Source: Ktedonospora formicarum
GTDB lineage: Bacteria; Chloroflexota; Ktedonobacteria; Ktedonobacterales; Ktedonobacteraceae
Assembly: GCF_016587355.1 (NCBI RefSeq)
Contig: NZ_BNJF01000003.1
Coordinates: forward strand, 310,001 to 374,000
DNA: 64,000 nucleotides
Direction: 5' to 3'
The notes under the pieces: model-generated
What the model was told of the DNA's origin: nothing
Seen by the model: only the letters and a program-made list of their open reading frames with translations
Databases searched by the model: none
Made by a program: the position numbers and the translations under genes
Shown: positions 21,001 to 30,374 of the stretch, piece after piece
Layout of the letters: every line of letters begins with the position of its first letter
Position numbering within the stretch: position 1 is the stretch's first letter

Positions 21001-21063
21001 GAGTACTGTATTTCATCCGAACAGCCACTCGAAGTATCCTTTCTTTTGAACGTATGTAGCTGA
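18029..21063 (+). pseudogene. lacZ: Beta-galactosidase, GH2 (lacZ type), one-base frameshift
   Basis: The first frame (to about 20330) holds the sugar-binding, Ig-like and TIM-barrel domains. The acid/base Glu is in WSCGNESFGG and the nucleophile Glu in SCEYMHAMGNS. The Bgal_small_N domain continues in another frame (FYWRAATDNDRG, then SEESGYVTV to 21063, with WYGMGPDENYIDR). Adding one C to the C5 run at 20329-20333 joins them (TRPPRPFYWRAATDNDRG), giving about 1010 residues, the normal length. So it is either a recent mutation or a sequencing error. It cleaves beta-galactosides in the cytoplasm and is the last gene of the ROK-controlled transport operon. ATG 18029 is preferred over TTG 18020. 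Confidence 0.85.
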
Positions 21064-21156
21064 TCCGTTAGGATGACCGTAAAAAAGACAAATGAGGACC
21101 ATGTATGACGGTATTATCAACTTGACAAAGTAATTGAAGAGTTTTTTAAAAAAGAT

Positions 21157-21324
21157 ATGCAGCATGGTGTACCTCATTCCACATCCACCTCTGCTTTTGA
21201 ATCCTTTGTAGCCACCAGTCCCATACAATCGAGCTTACAAGCAGGCTGGGAAGGAGTGGTTGTGCGCACTTTCAATGAGCCAATGGAGGTTGAGAGCCTT
21301 ATGGGGTTGTATTGCAAGAAGTAA
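21157..21324 (+). pseudogene. Short coding-like segment, unknown
   Basis: A 55-codon frame with protein-like composition (SSLQAGWEGVVVRTFNEP, then MEVESLMGLY) and a good stop. I do not recognise it. It sits between lacZ and an IS6 fragment and may be the tail of a cut gene, since coding-like codons extend upstream to about 21100 without a start. Confidence 0.25.
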
Positions 21325-21366
21325 GCTGATCTGCGAAAGCGAGGCGAAAAAACAAAAGAGGATCCC

Positions 21367-21455
21367 ATGACCGAGCAGAATCCATTCAAAGGGCATCATT
21401 TCCAGGCTGACATCATTCTCTTGTGCGTGCGCTGGTACCTACGATACGCGCTCAG
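21367..21455 (+). pseudogene. IS6-family transposase, N-terminal fragment
   Basis: ATG 21367 starts MTEQNPFKGHHFQADIIL, then CVRWYLRYALS, the standard IS6/IS26-type N-terminus. It is cut after 30 codons by the IS630 element beginning at 21456. The rest of this IS6 is not found on the other side. Confidence 0.7.
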
Positions 21456-22647
21456 TAGCCCACCACATTGATCTTGATGCATTGCATCTTCCTGAGGTAT
21501 GCTGAAGAAAAAGGAGTAGCATCACATGGTCCTGATCCATCAAGTCCACCTGATAGAGGAGGATCGAGCCAAACTGCACGATTTGCTCAAAGTGGGGGAG
21601 CATTCTGCGAGAAGCATTGCTCGTGGATATATTCTTTTACTGGCCAGCCAAGGCAAAAGCGACGAGGAGATTGCTCAGACCCTGGAAGTTGGTCGCGCAA
21701 CTGTGCAACGCGTTCGCAAACGCTATTGCCAAAAAGGGTTGGATCATGCCCTCACCGAACTGCCTCGCCCAGGCGCTAAGCCTCGACTTGATGGCAAGCA
21801 AGAAGCGTATCTGGTAGCATTAGCCTGCAGTGACGCGCCAGAAGGGCGGACCAATTGGACCATGCAACTGTTAGCAAACAAAGATGAAACGGTGCGTCGG
21901 GTCTTAAAAAAACGAACTCAAGCCCTGGCTGAAAGAAGAGTGGTGCATTCCTAAGGTCGGAGCGGAGTTTGTCTGGCGCATGGAAGATCTCCTGGATCTC
22001 TCCATGCAACCCTATAACGCAAGGTATCCTGTGGTCTGCATTGACGAACGTCCCTGCCAATTGATTGGGCATCTCCAATCCCCAGAGCCACCACAACCCG
22101 GTCGACTGGCACGTGAAGATACGGAGTTCTCACGCCATGGCGCATGTAGCACCTTCCTGATGTTTGAACCACAAGCAGGCTGGCGACATCCCATCATCAA
22201 AGAAACACGAACAAAGCGAGATGCGCGCTGCCTGTCTTCAATATCTGCTTGATGAAAAATATGCCTCTGTGCCGAAAGTACGGTTGGTGCTCGATAATCT
22301 CAATACGCATACTCCTGCTGCACTCTATGAAACGTTTGCCTTTCCAGAAGCGCTCCGTTTAGCCAAACGAATCGAATGGCATTACACCCCTTTGCATGGA
22401 AGTTGGTTGAAATTAAGCTTTCTGTTTTGGTGAATCAATGTCTCAAGCGTCGTATTGGTGATATCGAGCAACTCCGTCAAGAAATCGCTGCGTGGGAGCA
22501 AGCACGCAACACTCAAAGAGCCACGGTGCAGTGGCGTTTTACTCCTCCTGATGCGCGGATCAAACTCAAACATTTGTATCCCTTACATAAGGAGATATCT
22601 TCTTAACAGAAAGAGGAGCGATGCATCAAGATCAGTGTGGTGGACTA
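21456..22647 (+). mobile_element. IS630-family insertion sequence (copy 2)
   Basis: Long inverted repeats: 29 bases starting TAGCCCACCACATTGATC at 21456, with 26 of 29 matching the complement of the right end to 22647. TA at both edges. It is a different IS630 from the one at 3095 and is inserted into an IS6 transposase. Confidence 0.85.
21526..22606 (+). pseudogene. IS630 transposase, several frameshifts
   Basis: The N-terminal HTH half (SDEEIAQTLEVGRATVQRVR) ends at an A7 run (21906-21912). A -1 slip there would continue into NELKPWLKEEWCIPKVG, VVCIDERPCQLIGH and FSRHGACSTFLMF, like the other IS630. Beyond that the gene has two further breaks: near 22220 (before ACLQYLLDEKYASVP, LVLDNLNTHTP) and near 22400 (before VEIKLSVLVNQCLKRRI). 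A short in-frame loss near 21888 is also likely. Not functional. Confidence 0.8.
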
Positions 22648-22865
22648 CTCAACGAATAGCGCAAATACCAACGAACACACAACAGAATGATATCGGCTTG
22701 AAAATGTCGCCACTTGAACAACGAACCATGGTGCATAGAGAAATGCCTCTCACTCAGTAGGATCCTGTTGAGTGTACCTCATTACTGCATTTTCAATGAT
22801 CGTTTTCAATACTCACTGGTCAGGTTGAACCATAGATGCGTATTTTCTGCTAGGAGGTATCCACT

Positions 22866-22961
22866 ATGGATTTGCAGCCTGGTATTATCAGCACCAATTA
22901 CATGGGCAAAATTTCAAAACCTGAAAAAGAGTTCTCAACACCTCAAATCGGGAAAACTTAG
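22866..22961 (+). CDS. 31-residue small ORF with strong ribosome binding site
   Basis: TAGGAGGT lies 8 bases before an ATG that opens MDLQPGIISTNYMGKISKPE plus 11 residues and a TAG. It sits between the IS630 and the 3' end of the AraR-like gene on the other strand. It may be a real micro-protein or the surviving start of a truncated gene. No family recognised. Confidence 0.35.
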   Translation: MDLQPGIISTNYMGKISKPEKEFSTPQIGKT

Positions 22962-22967
22962 AGGTTG

Positions 22968-23960
22968 TTAGCTCCAATATAATGGGTAGCGTACGATGCG
23001 GCCGGCCAGAGGAGCAGGTTGGCAGAGGCGACGCAATTCGGTGATCGTATCTATGGCAATAACATCAATAGGAACGGAGAGTGACTCAATGCAGAGCAAA
23101 GGGTCACTGGTCATTGGGAGACCATCAAAACTGACAATATGAATGGGATCATGGACTGATGTATTGCTAGAAAGCCCCGCCCGCAGGCCAACAGCTAACC
23201 AGTCGTTGGTAGCAATAAGACCAATTGGTCCTTTGATTGTGGAGAGATTCAGTTCGCGGCCCAGGCGCAGGCCTGCTGTGTAGTTCAAATGGCTTCTGAC
23301 AAACTGGAGAGAGATGCGTGCTTGTGTGGCAATCTCTTCTGCTCCTTTCAGGCGCTCCTGTGAGGAAGCGATATCACGTCTTCCTACGAAGACTAGTTCC
23401 TGACATTGCAAAGCAAGCAGATGTCGAGCGGCTTCCATGCCTGCTTCTCGATCCGCCAGTTGAAACAGACTGGCCCGCGTATGCACAGGAATCCTGGCGT
23501 CAAGCAATAGCCCAACAACTGGTGGATCGTCTGGGCGCAGTCCTGCCAACACAGCGCTCCCAGCAACGCCAAGGGTGATAGCGCCATCTCCCAGGTTATG
23601 CGGCTGCCTCTGGTGATGAATGCGTTCGATGATGCAGCGAATGTCTTCCGCTTGCAGGTGAGACTGGAGGCGTTCTACCAGCAGTGAGAAGAAAGGATCG
23701 TCCCCCAATTTCAGTTCTTCGTCGATTAGGAGTGCTACCGTTGTGAGCCGCTCAGCTTGCAACTTATTGGCATAAGTCCCGCTCCCCTGGTGACGCCGGA
23801 CCAGTCCCTCCGCTTCTAATGTTGCCAGGAGGGAGCGCAGGGCTGGTCGAGAAATACCTAACTGGGCGGCCAGTTCACGCTCTCCAGGGAGACGTTGCCC
23901 GGCCAGCTTTTCGACGAGCTGACGGAGTTCGGCATATTTCACAGCTTGGTCTATTGACAT
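22968..23960 (-). CDS. AraR-like regulator: GntR winged helix plus LacI-type sensor
   Basis: 330 residues. The N-terminal GntR winged helix (LPGERELAAQLGISRPALRSLLATLE, then GLVRRHQGSGTYA, residues about 24-65) is fused to a periplasmic-binding-protein-like sensor domain (VGLLLDARIPV, ELVFVGRRDI, GLIATNDWLAVGL, IHIVSFDGLP). This is the architecture of Bacillus AraR, the arabinose-responsive repressor. Divergent from a GH51 arabinofuranosidase, so arabinose or an arabino-oligosaccharide is the likely effector. Its own -10 (TATAAT, 23973-23968) lies only 7 bases from the ATG, which implies a leaderless transcript. Confidence 0.88.
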   Translation of the reverse strand: MSIDQAVKYAELRQLVEKLAGQRLPGERELAAQLGISRPALRSLLATLEAEGLVRRHQGSGTYANKLQAERLTTVALLIDEELKLGDDPFFSLLVERLQSHLQAEDIRCIIERIHHQRQPHNLGDGAITLGVAGSAVLAGLRPDDPPVVGLLLDARIPVHTRASLFQLADREAGMEAARHLLALQCQELVFVGRRDIASSQERLKGAEEIATQARISLQFVRSHLNYTAGLRLGRELNLSTIKGPIGLIATNDWLAVGLRAGLSSNTSVHDPIHIVSFDGLPMTSDPLLCIESLSVPIDVIAIDTITELRRLCQPAPLAGRIVRYPLYWS

Positions 23961-24020
23961 AGTATAAATTATAGCATATAAATGAATAAAACCAATATAA
24001 AAATTGGTTCAAAATTGGTT
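23954..24020 (+). promoter_or_regulatory. Overlapping divergent promoters and operator of the arabinan module
   Basis: A textbook plus-strand promoter for abfA: TTGACA 23954-23959, 17-base spacer, TATAAA 23977-23982. The inverted repeat AACCAAT/ATTGGTT (23990-23996 and 24003-24009, 6-base gap) sits on the expected start site, and an extra half-site ATTGGTT lies at 24014-24020. On the minus strand the same AACCAA supplies a -35 (TTGGTT), 16 bases from TATAAT for the regulator. One bound repressor could block both genes. Confidence 0.7.
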
Positions 24021-24039
24021 CAAATCAAGGGAGAAATAT

Positions 24040-25581
24040 ATGGATTCAGTACAACGAGTGATGGTACTGCCACAAGAACCTATAGGGCAGATTCATCCAT
24101 ATTTACATGGACACTTTGCAGAACACCTGGGAGAGCTGGTCTATCCTGGTATCTATGTGAGCCCGGAAAGTCCTATTCCGAATACAAACGGGCTGCGCAA
24201 CGATGTTATAGAGGCCCTGCGACCACTGAATATACCCGTTCTGCGCTGGCCAGGCGGCTGTTTCGCTGATACATACAATTGGCGCGACGGTATCGGACCT
24301 CGCGAGCGACGGCCGATGCGCGTCAATGTCCACTGGGGCATGGCCGAGGAGCCAAATTCCTTCGGTACTCATGAGTTTATGGCCTTTTGCCGAGCAATTG
24401 GTGCCGATCCGTATTTTGCTGGTAATCTTGGGTCCGATAGCCCGGCTGAACTACGTGATTGGGTCGAGTATTGTAACTTTGCCGGAAAATCGACTCTGGC
24501 CGAGGAGCGCCGAACAAATGGGGCTGGACAACCGTTCAATGTACAACTCTGGGGAATTGGCAACGAAAACTGGGGCTGTGGCGGCAATATGAGCCCCGAG
24601 GAGTATGCCGCCGCTTTTGCACGCTATCGTACTTACGTCCACAACTATCCTGGTACGCAGGTAGAAGCAATTGCTTGCGGTCCTAATGGGTATGACTGGC
24701 AATGGACGAGGCGCTTCTTCGAATACATGACAAATCACCACACCAGTTGTCGACTCAATCAGGTCCAGGGATTTGCAGCCCACTACTATTGCGGGACGGC
24801 AGGCACGGCAACGAAGTATACCGAATCACAATGGTTAGAATTGCTATCCAAAGCCTATGCAATGGAAGGGATTGTAACCGGACATCGCAGGATTATGGAC
24901 GAATATGATCCTGCACGCAGAAGAAAGCTGATTATGGACGAGTGGGGCACATGGCACCCGGTTGAGCAGGACAAACCGCAAGGCGGACTCTATCAGCAAA
25001 ATTCGATCCGTGATGCTTGTGTTGCTGCATTGACACTCGACGTTTTCCACAACCACGCCGACAAGGTGTATATGGCAAATATAGCGCAGTTGATCAATGT
25101 ACTTCAAGCGCTGCTCCTGGTGGAAGAAGATCGCTGTATCCAGACTCCAACCTACCATGTGTTTAATCTGTATCAGGCACACAAAGGGGCTCAGGCGGTG
25201 CGTTTTCTGACGGCGGCAGAGACGGTAAGTAACGGCGAAGCTGCGGCAGAACATTGCAAATCCTGCTACATTGATAAGCAGCCGTTTGCACTACAAGCGG
25301 TACACGGATCAGCCTCTATTCATGACGACATGCTCTGTGTGACTGTTGTAAATACACATCCGACGCAACCAGTTGAACTCGATCTAGAACTGTATCAGGG
25401 CAGACTCAATGAAGTTGAGACGGTCACACTTGCTGCCAATGATATTCATGCGCACAACACCTTTGAGCATCCCCTCGCGGTACAACCTTCTGAACCGAAG
25501 CGAGTTCAGGCGCGAGGCGCACATCTGCGTGTCTCGCTGCCAGCTGGCAGCGTAACGCGTATGCGAGGACGATTGGGATAA
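24040..25581 (+). CDS. abfA: Alpha-L-arabinofuranosidase, GH51
   Basis: 513 residues from ATG 24040, which follows an AGGGAG ribosome binding site. GH51 landmarks: IHPYLHGHFAEHLG, VLRWPGGCFADTYNW, GIGNENWGCGG with the acid/base Glu, and LIMDEWGTWH with the nucleophile Glu, then a C-terminal beta domain. It has no signal peptide, so it acts in the cytoplasm on imported arabino-oligosaccharides. Controlled by the divergent AraR-like protein; a terminator follows. Length is typical. Confidence 0.93.
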   Translation: MDSVQRVMVLPQEPIGQIHPYLHGHFAEHLGELVYPGIYVSPESPIPNTNGLRNDVIEALRPLNIPVLRWPGGCFADTYNWRDGIGPRERRPMRVNVHWGMAEEPNSFGTHEFMAFCRAIGADPYFAGNLGSDSPAELRDWVEYCNFAGKSTLAEERRTNGAGQPFNVQLWGIGNENWGCGGNMSPEEYAAAFARYRTYVHNYPGTQVEAIACGPNGYDWQWTRRFFEYMTNHHTSCRLNQVQGFAAHYYCGTAGTATKYTESQWLELLSKAYAMEGIVTGHRRIMDEYDPARRRKLIMDEWGTWHPVEQDKPQGGLYQQNSIRDACVAALTLDVFHNHADKVYMANIAQLINVLQALLLVEEDRCIQTPTYHVFNLYQAHKGAQAVRFLTAAETVSNGEAAAEHCKSCYIDKQPFALQAVHGSASIHDDMLCVTVVNTHPTQPVELDLELYQGRLNEVETVTLAANDIHAHNTFEHPLAVQPSEPKRVQARGAHLRVSLPAGSVTRMRGRLG

Positions 25582-25631
25582 TAATTTGAAAGCCATATTT
25601 TGCCTTCTTGCGGGCCTTTCTGGATAAAGTG

Positions 25632-25667
25632 AAGTTCCCTGACAGTATAGCACCTGTCAGGGAACTT
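25632..25667 (+). terminator. Terminator hairpin after abfA
   Basis: Perfect 13-bp stem (AAGTTCCCTGACA and its complement) with a 10-base loop. The T-run after it is short, so it may be bidirectional or weak. Confidence 0.65.
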
Positions 25668-25810
25668 TCATTGGGATGTATCCTCACCACACTAAAAATA
25701 TTCGTCAAAACAAGAACCCAACATATGACGCGATCAACATCGCTATCCGCGATGGTTGTGTTGCAAGAATGATGAAGAAACCAAAATGAGTGGGGAAAGC
25801 CCCTTATAGT

Positions 25811-26203
25811 TCAGTTTATGACGACGCGAGGCGCGTACTTGAGTCCCTTTAAGAGCTTGCGAAAGAACCTCTTGGCGGCTTGTTTGTTGCGTCGACTCTG
25901 TACCAGCATATCGAGCACGTTGCCATGTTGATCAACCGCACGCCACAGATCCTGTCTTTTGCCCTTGACCGTCAAAAACACCTCATCCAGATGCCATGTG
26001 TCTCCCGGCTTTGCACGGCGATGTCTCAGCTCATTGGCATACATTTGGCCAAAGTTGAGGCACCACTGACGGACGGTTTCGAAGGTGAGCACTACTCCAC
26101 GCTCTGCCATGAGTTCTACGACATCACGGAAACTGAGCGAAAAACGGAAGTACAATCACACCCAATGACTGATAATCACGGGTGGAAAGCGGTTCTTACA
26201 CAT
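25811..26203 (-). pseudogene. IS6-family transposase fragment
   Basis: The minus strand reads RFPPVIISHWV, an in-frame TGA (usually Trp), then LYFRFSLSFRDVVELMAERGV, TWHLDEVFLTV, DLWRAVDQHGNVLDMLVQ and YAPRVVIN before a stop. The C-terminal half with the last catalytic Glu is missing. It is related to the copy at 12099 but is a different lineage. Confidence 0.75.
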
Positions 26204-26409
26204 TCTCGGTGAAGCTTGCTTGCTCACCAATACGGCCCGATGTTTGGTAGGGAAATCTCCTTTCCTGTTAGAAGGCGTGAAGAACTCGCTGGCGGAGCAG
26301 AGAGATACCTGCTCGTCCATATCCCATCCTTTTGATCAAATTGAGCTTGTTCACATGACCCTCAACTAATCCATTTAAACGAACTGTCAACTACACCTAA
26401 TAACACGAA

Positions 26410-26680
26410 TGATGAGCATTCCTTTACCATCACCCATCCCTTTCATCCTCTCAGTGGTCATAGCTTCCCTCTGCTCTCGCAGAGCCGCGCCTGGGGAGAA
26501 GAGCGCGTCTTCTTTACAGATCCGCAGACACATCAGGTCCGCTCTCTCCCTCTGGCCTGGACCAGTCTCGCCCCTCCTGATCCCTTTCTGGTTGTTGCCG
26601 CAGGGCGAACCATGCTTCGTTTTGAAGACATAGGACCCCTCAACCAGCTACTCAAGACTCACCAGAAGGAGGATCACTAA
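26410..26680 (+). CDS. Small DUF5372-like protein ahead of the recombinase
   Basis: An open frame ending TAA 26678-26680, one base before the recombinase ATG, reads FTITHPFHPLSGHSFPLL, RAWGEERVFFTDPQTH, RSLPLAWTSL and DPFLVVAAGRTML. This is the small conserved protein commonly found just upstream of large serine recombinases (DUF5372, as I recall it). There is no ATG, GTG or TTG in frame near the N-terminus, so the start has been lost or is unusual. Translationally coupled position. Confidence 0.55.
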
Positions 26681-26681
26681 G

Positions 26682-28594
26682 ATGACCCAGCAGGTCAGCG
26701 CTCATCATCTCAGTCGCCTGGCATATCTGTATGTGCGGCAAAGTACACTTCAACAAGTGCTCGAAAATACCGAAAGCACTGCTCGCCAATATGCGCTCCG
26801 CGAACGGGCGCTGGCGCTTGGCTGGAGCCAGGAGCGTATTGTCGTGATTGATCAAGATCTGGGTCATTCGGGAGCCTCAACTGCTGATCATTTAGGCTTC
26901 CAGCGCCTAGTGGCTGAAGTTGGCCTTGGACAGGTTGGGTTGGTCTTGGGGCTGGAGGTTTCTCGGCTGGCACGCAACTCCAGCGACTGGCATCAGCTCC
27001 TGGAAATTTGTGCGCTTACCCGCACCTTGATCCTGGACGAAGAAGGGCTCTATGATCCAGCGACTTTCAACGACCGGCTTTTGCTTGGCCTGAAAGGCAC
27101 CATGAGTGAGGCTGAGCTTTTTATCCTGCGTGCTCGACTGCAAGGCGGTATCCTCAACAAAGCGCGTCGGGGAGCCCTCAAATTGACCTTACCCATCGGA
27201 TTTGTCTACACCGAAACGGATGTGGTGGTGCTTGATCCCGATCTCCAAGTGCAGGCCAGCATTCGCGAGGTCTTTCGCAGTTTTGCGCACACTGGCTCGG
27301 CCTTTACGACCGTCCGCCACTTTCGTCAACAGCATTTGCTCTTCCCGCGTCGCTTGCGTCGGGGAGCGCATCAAGGAGAACTGGTCTGGGCAGAGATCGA
27401 GCATCATGATGTGTTGCGGCTCCTGCATCATCCAGCGTATGCGGGAGCCTATGTCTACGGGCGTTCACGTACGACGAAGACGGCTGATGGCAAGCTCCAC
27501 ATTCAGGATGTTCCCCGCGCCAACTGGGTAGCCCTTGTGCGTGAGGCTCATGTTGGGTATATTAGTTGGGAAGACTTTGAGTCTGTGGCTGCTGCGGCGA
27601 ACGGATGACGGTGCGCTCTCACCAGCGCAGAGGGCAGCGTATCATCCCAGATTATCTGTGCCAGAGCCGAAGCATTGCCCAGGGGAATACTCCCTGTCAA
27701 CGCATTCCTGGGCGAGATCTGGATCAAGCCGTTGGGGCGGTGCTCCTGGAGCGCATGACCCCCGAAGCCCTCGCCTTGACCTTGGCAGTACAGGAGGAAG
27801 TCATCCAGCGAGCAGATGAGGCTCGTCGCTTGCGTCATCTCCAGGTGGAGCGTGCGCAATACGAAGCGGAGTTAGCGCAACGGCGTTATCTCAAAGTCGA
27901 TCCGAACAATCGTCTGGTAGCAAGCGTTTTGGAAGCGGAATGGAACGCGAAACTGGTCGCCTTGGAGGAAGCACGAGCAGTTGAAGAGCGCTACAACCAG
28001 GGCGATCAGCAGCAAGTGAGCGTGGAAGAGCGGACGGATATTGAGCAGGTACCCGAACGGTTTCGCCGGTTCTGGAACGGCCCCAAGACCACCGCACGAG
28101 AGCGCAAGCGTGCAGTTCGGCTGGTCATTGAAGACGTAACGGTCCACAAAACGGATCAGATTGTGGCACATATTCGCTTCAAGGGAGGGGCTACACAGAC
28201 GATCATGGTAGAACTCCCTCTGCCGTTGTCCCAATCGCGTTTGACCCCTCCAGAGACATTGGCAGCCATGGACCGCCTTCTTGAGGAATATACGGATGCA
28301 GAGGTGGCTGAGCAGTTGAACCAGCAAGGTTTCCGCACCTTTGAGGGGTTGCCTTTTCTCAGCACGCATGTCTATCAACTGCGTCGACATCACGGGCTTG
28401 CAGATCGATGTACCCGCCTGCGAGCTCAAGGGCTGCTGACCGCTGACGAATTGGCGCACTCCTACGGTGTTACAGCCCAAACCATTTGGCGTTGGTATCG
28501 TCAAGAACGTATTATTGGGATCTGTTACAATGATCGTGGATCCTGCCTCTTTCTTCCACAGGAGAGGCAACCGCTTCTGGCTGAAACGATATGA
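26682..28594 (+). pseudogene. Large serine recombinase, internal deletion
   Basis: The N-terminal resolvase domain is intact: AYLYVRQST with the catalytic Ser, LGLEVSRLARN, and EAELFILRARLQGG. The recombinase domain follows (HHDVLRLLHHPAYAGAYVYGR). After WEDFE at about 27580 some 35 residues are lost and the frame shifts. The second frame resumes inside the zinc ribbon (VCGCCGERMTVR) and continues with a coiled coil and an HTH-like tail to 28594. AGGAGG precedes the ATG. When intact it would move an element by site-specific recombination. No att sites identified. Confidence 0.8.
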
Positions 28595-28618
28595 TATTGA
28601 TCCAAGTGACGAGGTGCA

Positions 28619-30142
28619 TTATGCAACGTGATCGTTGTTTTGGGGAAGCGTAAGCCCTGCTAGCACCGCTGCTTTGTCACGTTCCACACCAGTAACAAAG
28701 CCCTGCAGTTCGCGAATCTTACTGGCTTTTACCCGTTCGAGCCAGTCGTCGAGCTGTTCTCCTGTACGCGTGCGTAACATCTGAGCGAATTGCTGAACCA
28801 GCTCGTAGGTCTGCTTTACCTCTGTGTGCAGAGACTGGAGCAGCGCCAGCGTTTCTTGTTCGTCGGCCTCCAGTTCTGAAGGTCTGCGAAGAAACAGGAA
28901 GGCAGCTTGTCGTGCTAGCACAGGAGGCCGTGGAAGCTGATCGGGCCTTTGGGCATTCTTTCGCCCTTCTGGAAGGTAACGAACTAGTTGCTTGTATACA
29001 ACCTTGTAGGTCAGGGGAACACCAGAAGCAACCAACTCCCGATGCAACTGAGCGATGTTGTGACAGCCTGCCTCCCACCGCTTGCTCACCTCTTTGAGAT
29101 AGGGATCAAGGCGGCTTTTTCGCGGACGTGGTGGTTGTTGGGGAAAGGCATCACTGCGCAGCCAGCGCGAAACGGTGGCATGGCCGATCCCAACCTGGTT
29201 GGCAATGGCTGTCTGCGAGAAGCCCTGTTTCCTTAAAGCCACGACTTGCTCGTATGTAGCCAGGCGTTCCTCTCGCTTCGCCTGGCTCAGCGCGGCTGCC
29301 TTCGGACTCGATTTCAGCGGCTTGACAGGTTGGGTAGTTTCGAGGGGAGTGGCTCTTGACTTCTCGGCTTGGCCTCTGCGATGAGCGGCAAGATGACGTG
29401 AGAGGACTCCCTCCAGAGCCTTTCCAAGGTTCTTCAACACATGAAACCGATCTGCCGTCTGCGTGGCTTCTGGAAACGCTTTCCTGGCTGCGGCAGCGTA
29501 GTCTCCTCCTCGATCTCGGCTCACTACTTCAATTTCTGGGTGGGTTGCCAACCAGGCGGCGGAAGTGTCAGCCGTCCGATCTGGCAACACGTCGAGCACC
29601 TTATGTGTGCGTAAATCCACGATGATTGTGCCAAATTTGCGACCACGCCTGAAAGCAAAGTCGTCAATACCAATCTGTGAAACTGCTCCAACTGGCTCTG
29701 TAGGCAGCGCCATGATGCGTCGGAGAATGGTGTGGCGTGAGGTCTGTATCTCCAGACGATCTGTGACACGCACGCCAAGCCTCCCTCCAGTTGCCAAGCC
29801 GATAATCTGCACGATCTGATACAAACGCTGTGTGACTCGTGCAAAGGTGTTAACGAAAGGCGTCAGGCGCTCTACAAAAATTTTTCGGGTACAGTCGGGC
29901 GCATCACAAAAGCATTTTCGCACGTGGATGAACAAACGGACCTGCCGTCCACTACAAGGAAGGTCTGCGACTTTGCGCGTGTAATAGCTATGAACCCGTG
30001 TGGCAGGCTCTCCACAGAGCGGGCAAGCTGGATGTGCTTGTATGGAAACTGCCATGATGGTAAGCACTCCATCAACCATCTCAATATCTGTCACTTCTAA
30101 TCTCTCTGGGAGAGCTGCGACTTGCTTCACTTCCATCTTCAC
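28619..30142 (-). CDS. ISL3-family transposase, intact
   Basis: 507 residues: an N-terminal zinc finger (CPLCGEPATRVHSYYTRKVADLP, with C-x-C pairs to about residue 80), an HTH, the DDE core (IGIDDFAFRRGRKFGTIIVDL, VVSRDRGGDYAAAA, TADRFHVLKNLG), and an extra helix-turn-helix (GFSQTAIANQVGIGHATVSRWL) inserted before the last acidic region, as in the long ISL3 group. No inverted repeats were spotted with certainty. It lies directly downstream of tnsC, where a TniQ/TnsD gene might be expected, so it may have replaced part of the Tn7-like operon. Confidence 0.9.
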   Translation of the reverse strand: MKMEVKQVAALPERLEVTDIEMVDGVLTIMAVSIQAHPACPLCGEPATRVHSYYTRKVADLPCSGRQVRLFIHVRKCFCDAPDCTRKIFVERLTPFVNTFARVTQRLYQIVQIIGLATGGRLGVRVTDRLEIQTSRHTILRRIMALPTEPVGAVSQIGIDDFAFRRGRKFGTIIVDLRTHKVLDVLPDRTADTSAAWLATHPEIEVVSRDRGGDYAAAARKAFPEATQTADRFHVLKNLGKALEGVLSRHLAAHRRGQAEKSRATPLETTQPVKPLKSSPKAAALSQAKREERLATYEQVVALRKQGFSQTAIANQVGIGHATVSRWLRSDAFPQQPPRPRKSRLDPYLKEVSKRWEAGCHNIAQLHRELVASGVPLTYKVVYKQLVRYLPEGRKNAQRPDQLPRPPVLARQAAFLFLRRPSELEADEQETLALLQSLHTEVKQTYELVQQFAQMLRTRTGEQLDDWLERVKASKIRELQGFVTGVERDKAAVLAGLTLPQNNDHVA

Positions 30143-30374
30143 CAGATCCTTCTACATCTATGGATTTCTGCATGTAGAACGATCTCTTGATGAAAAAAGC
30201 AAGCAACCTAAATCACCAAGAGTGAGACAGAACCACCATTCAGGGCAAAAGTGCCGGTTTGGGGGCAAAAAGTGACCACATTGGTAAATTGGGCGAATCT
30301 TCGAACGCAAATACTGGCCTCAGATCCACTTGTTCGAAGATTCGCCCAAAAAATGTTTGGATGGAAATTCGAAC

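Noticed and set aside
22748..22760. GTTGAGTGTAC resembling the end of the IS630 at 3095
   Set aside because: Only 11-12 bases match and no partner end or transposase piece lies nearby.
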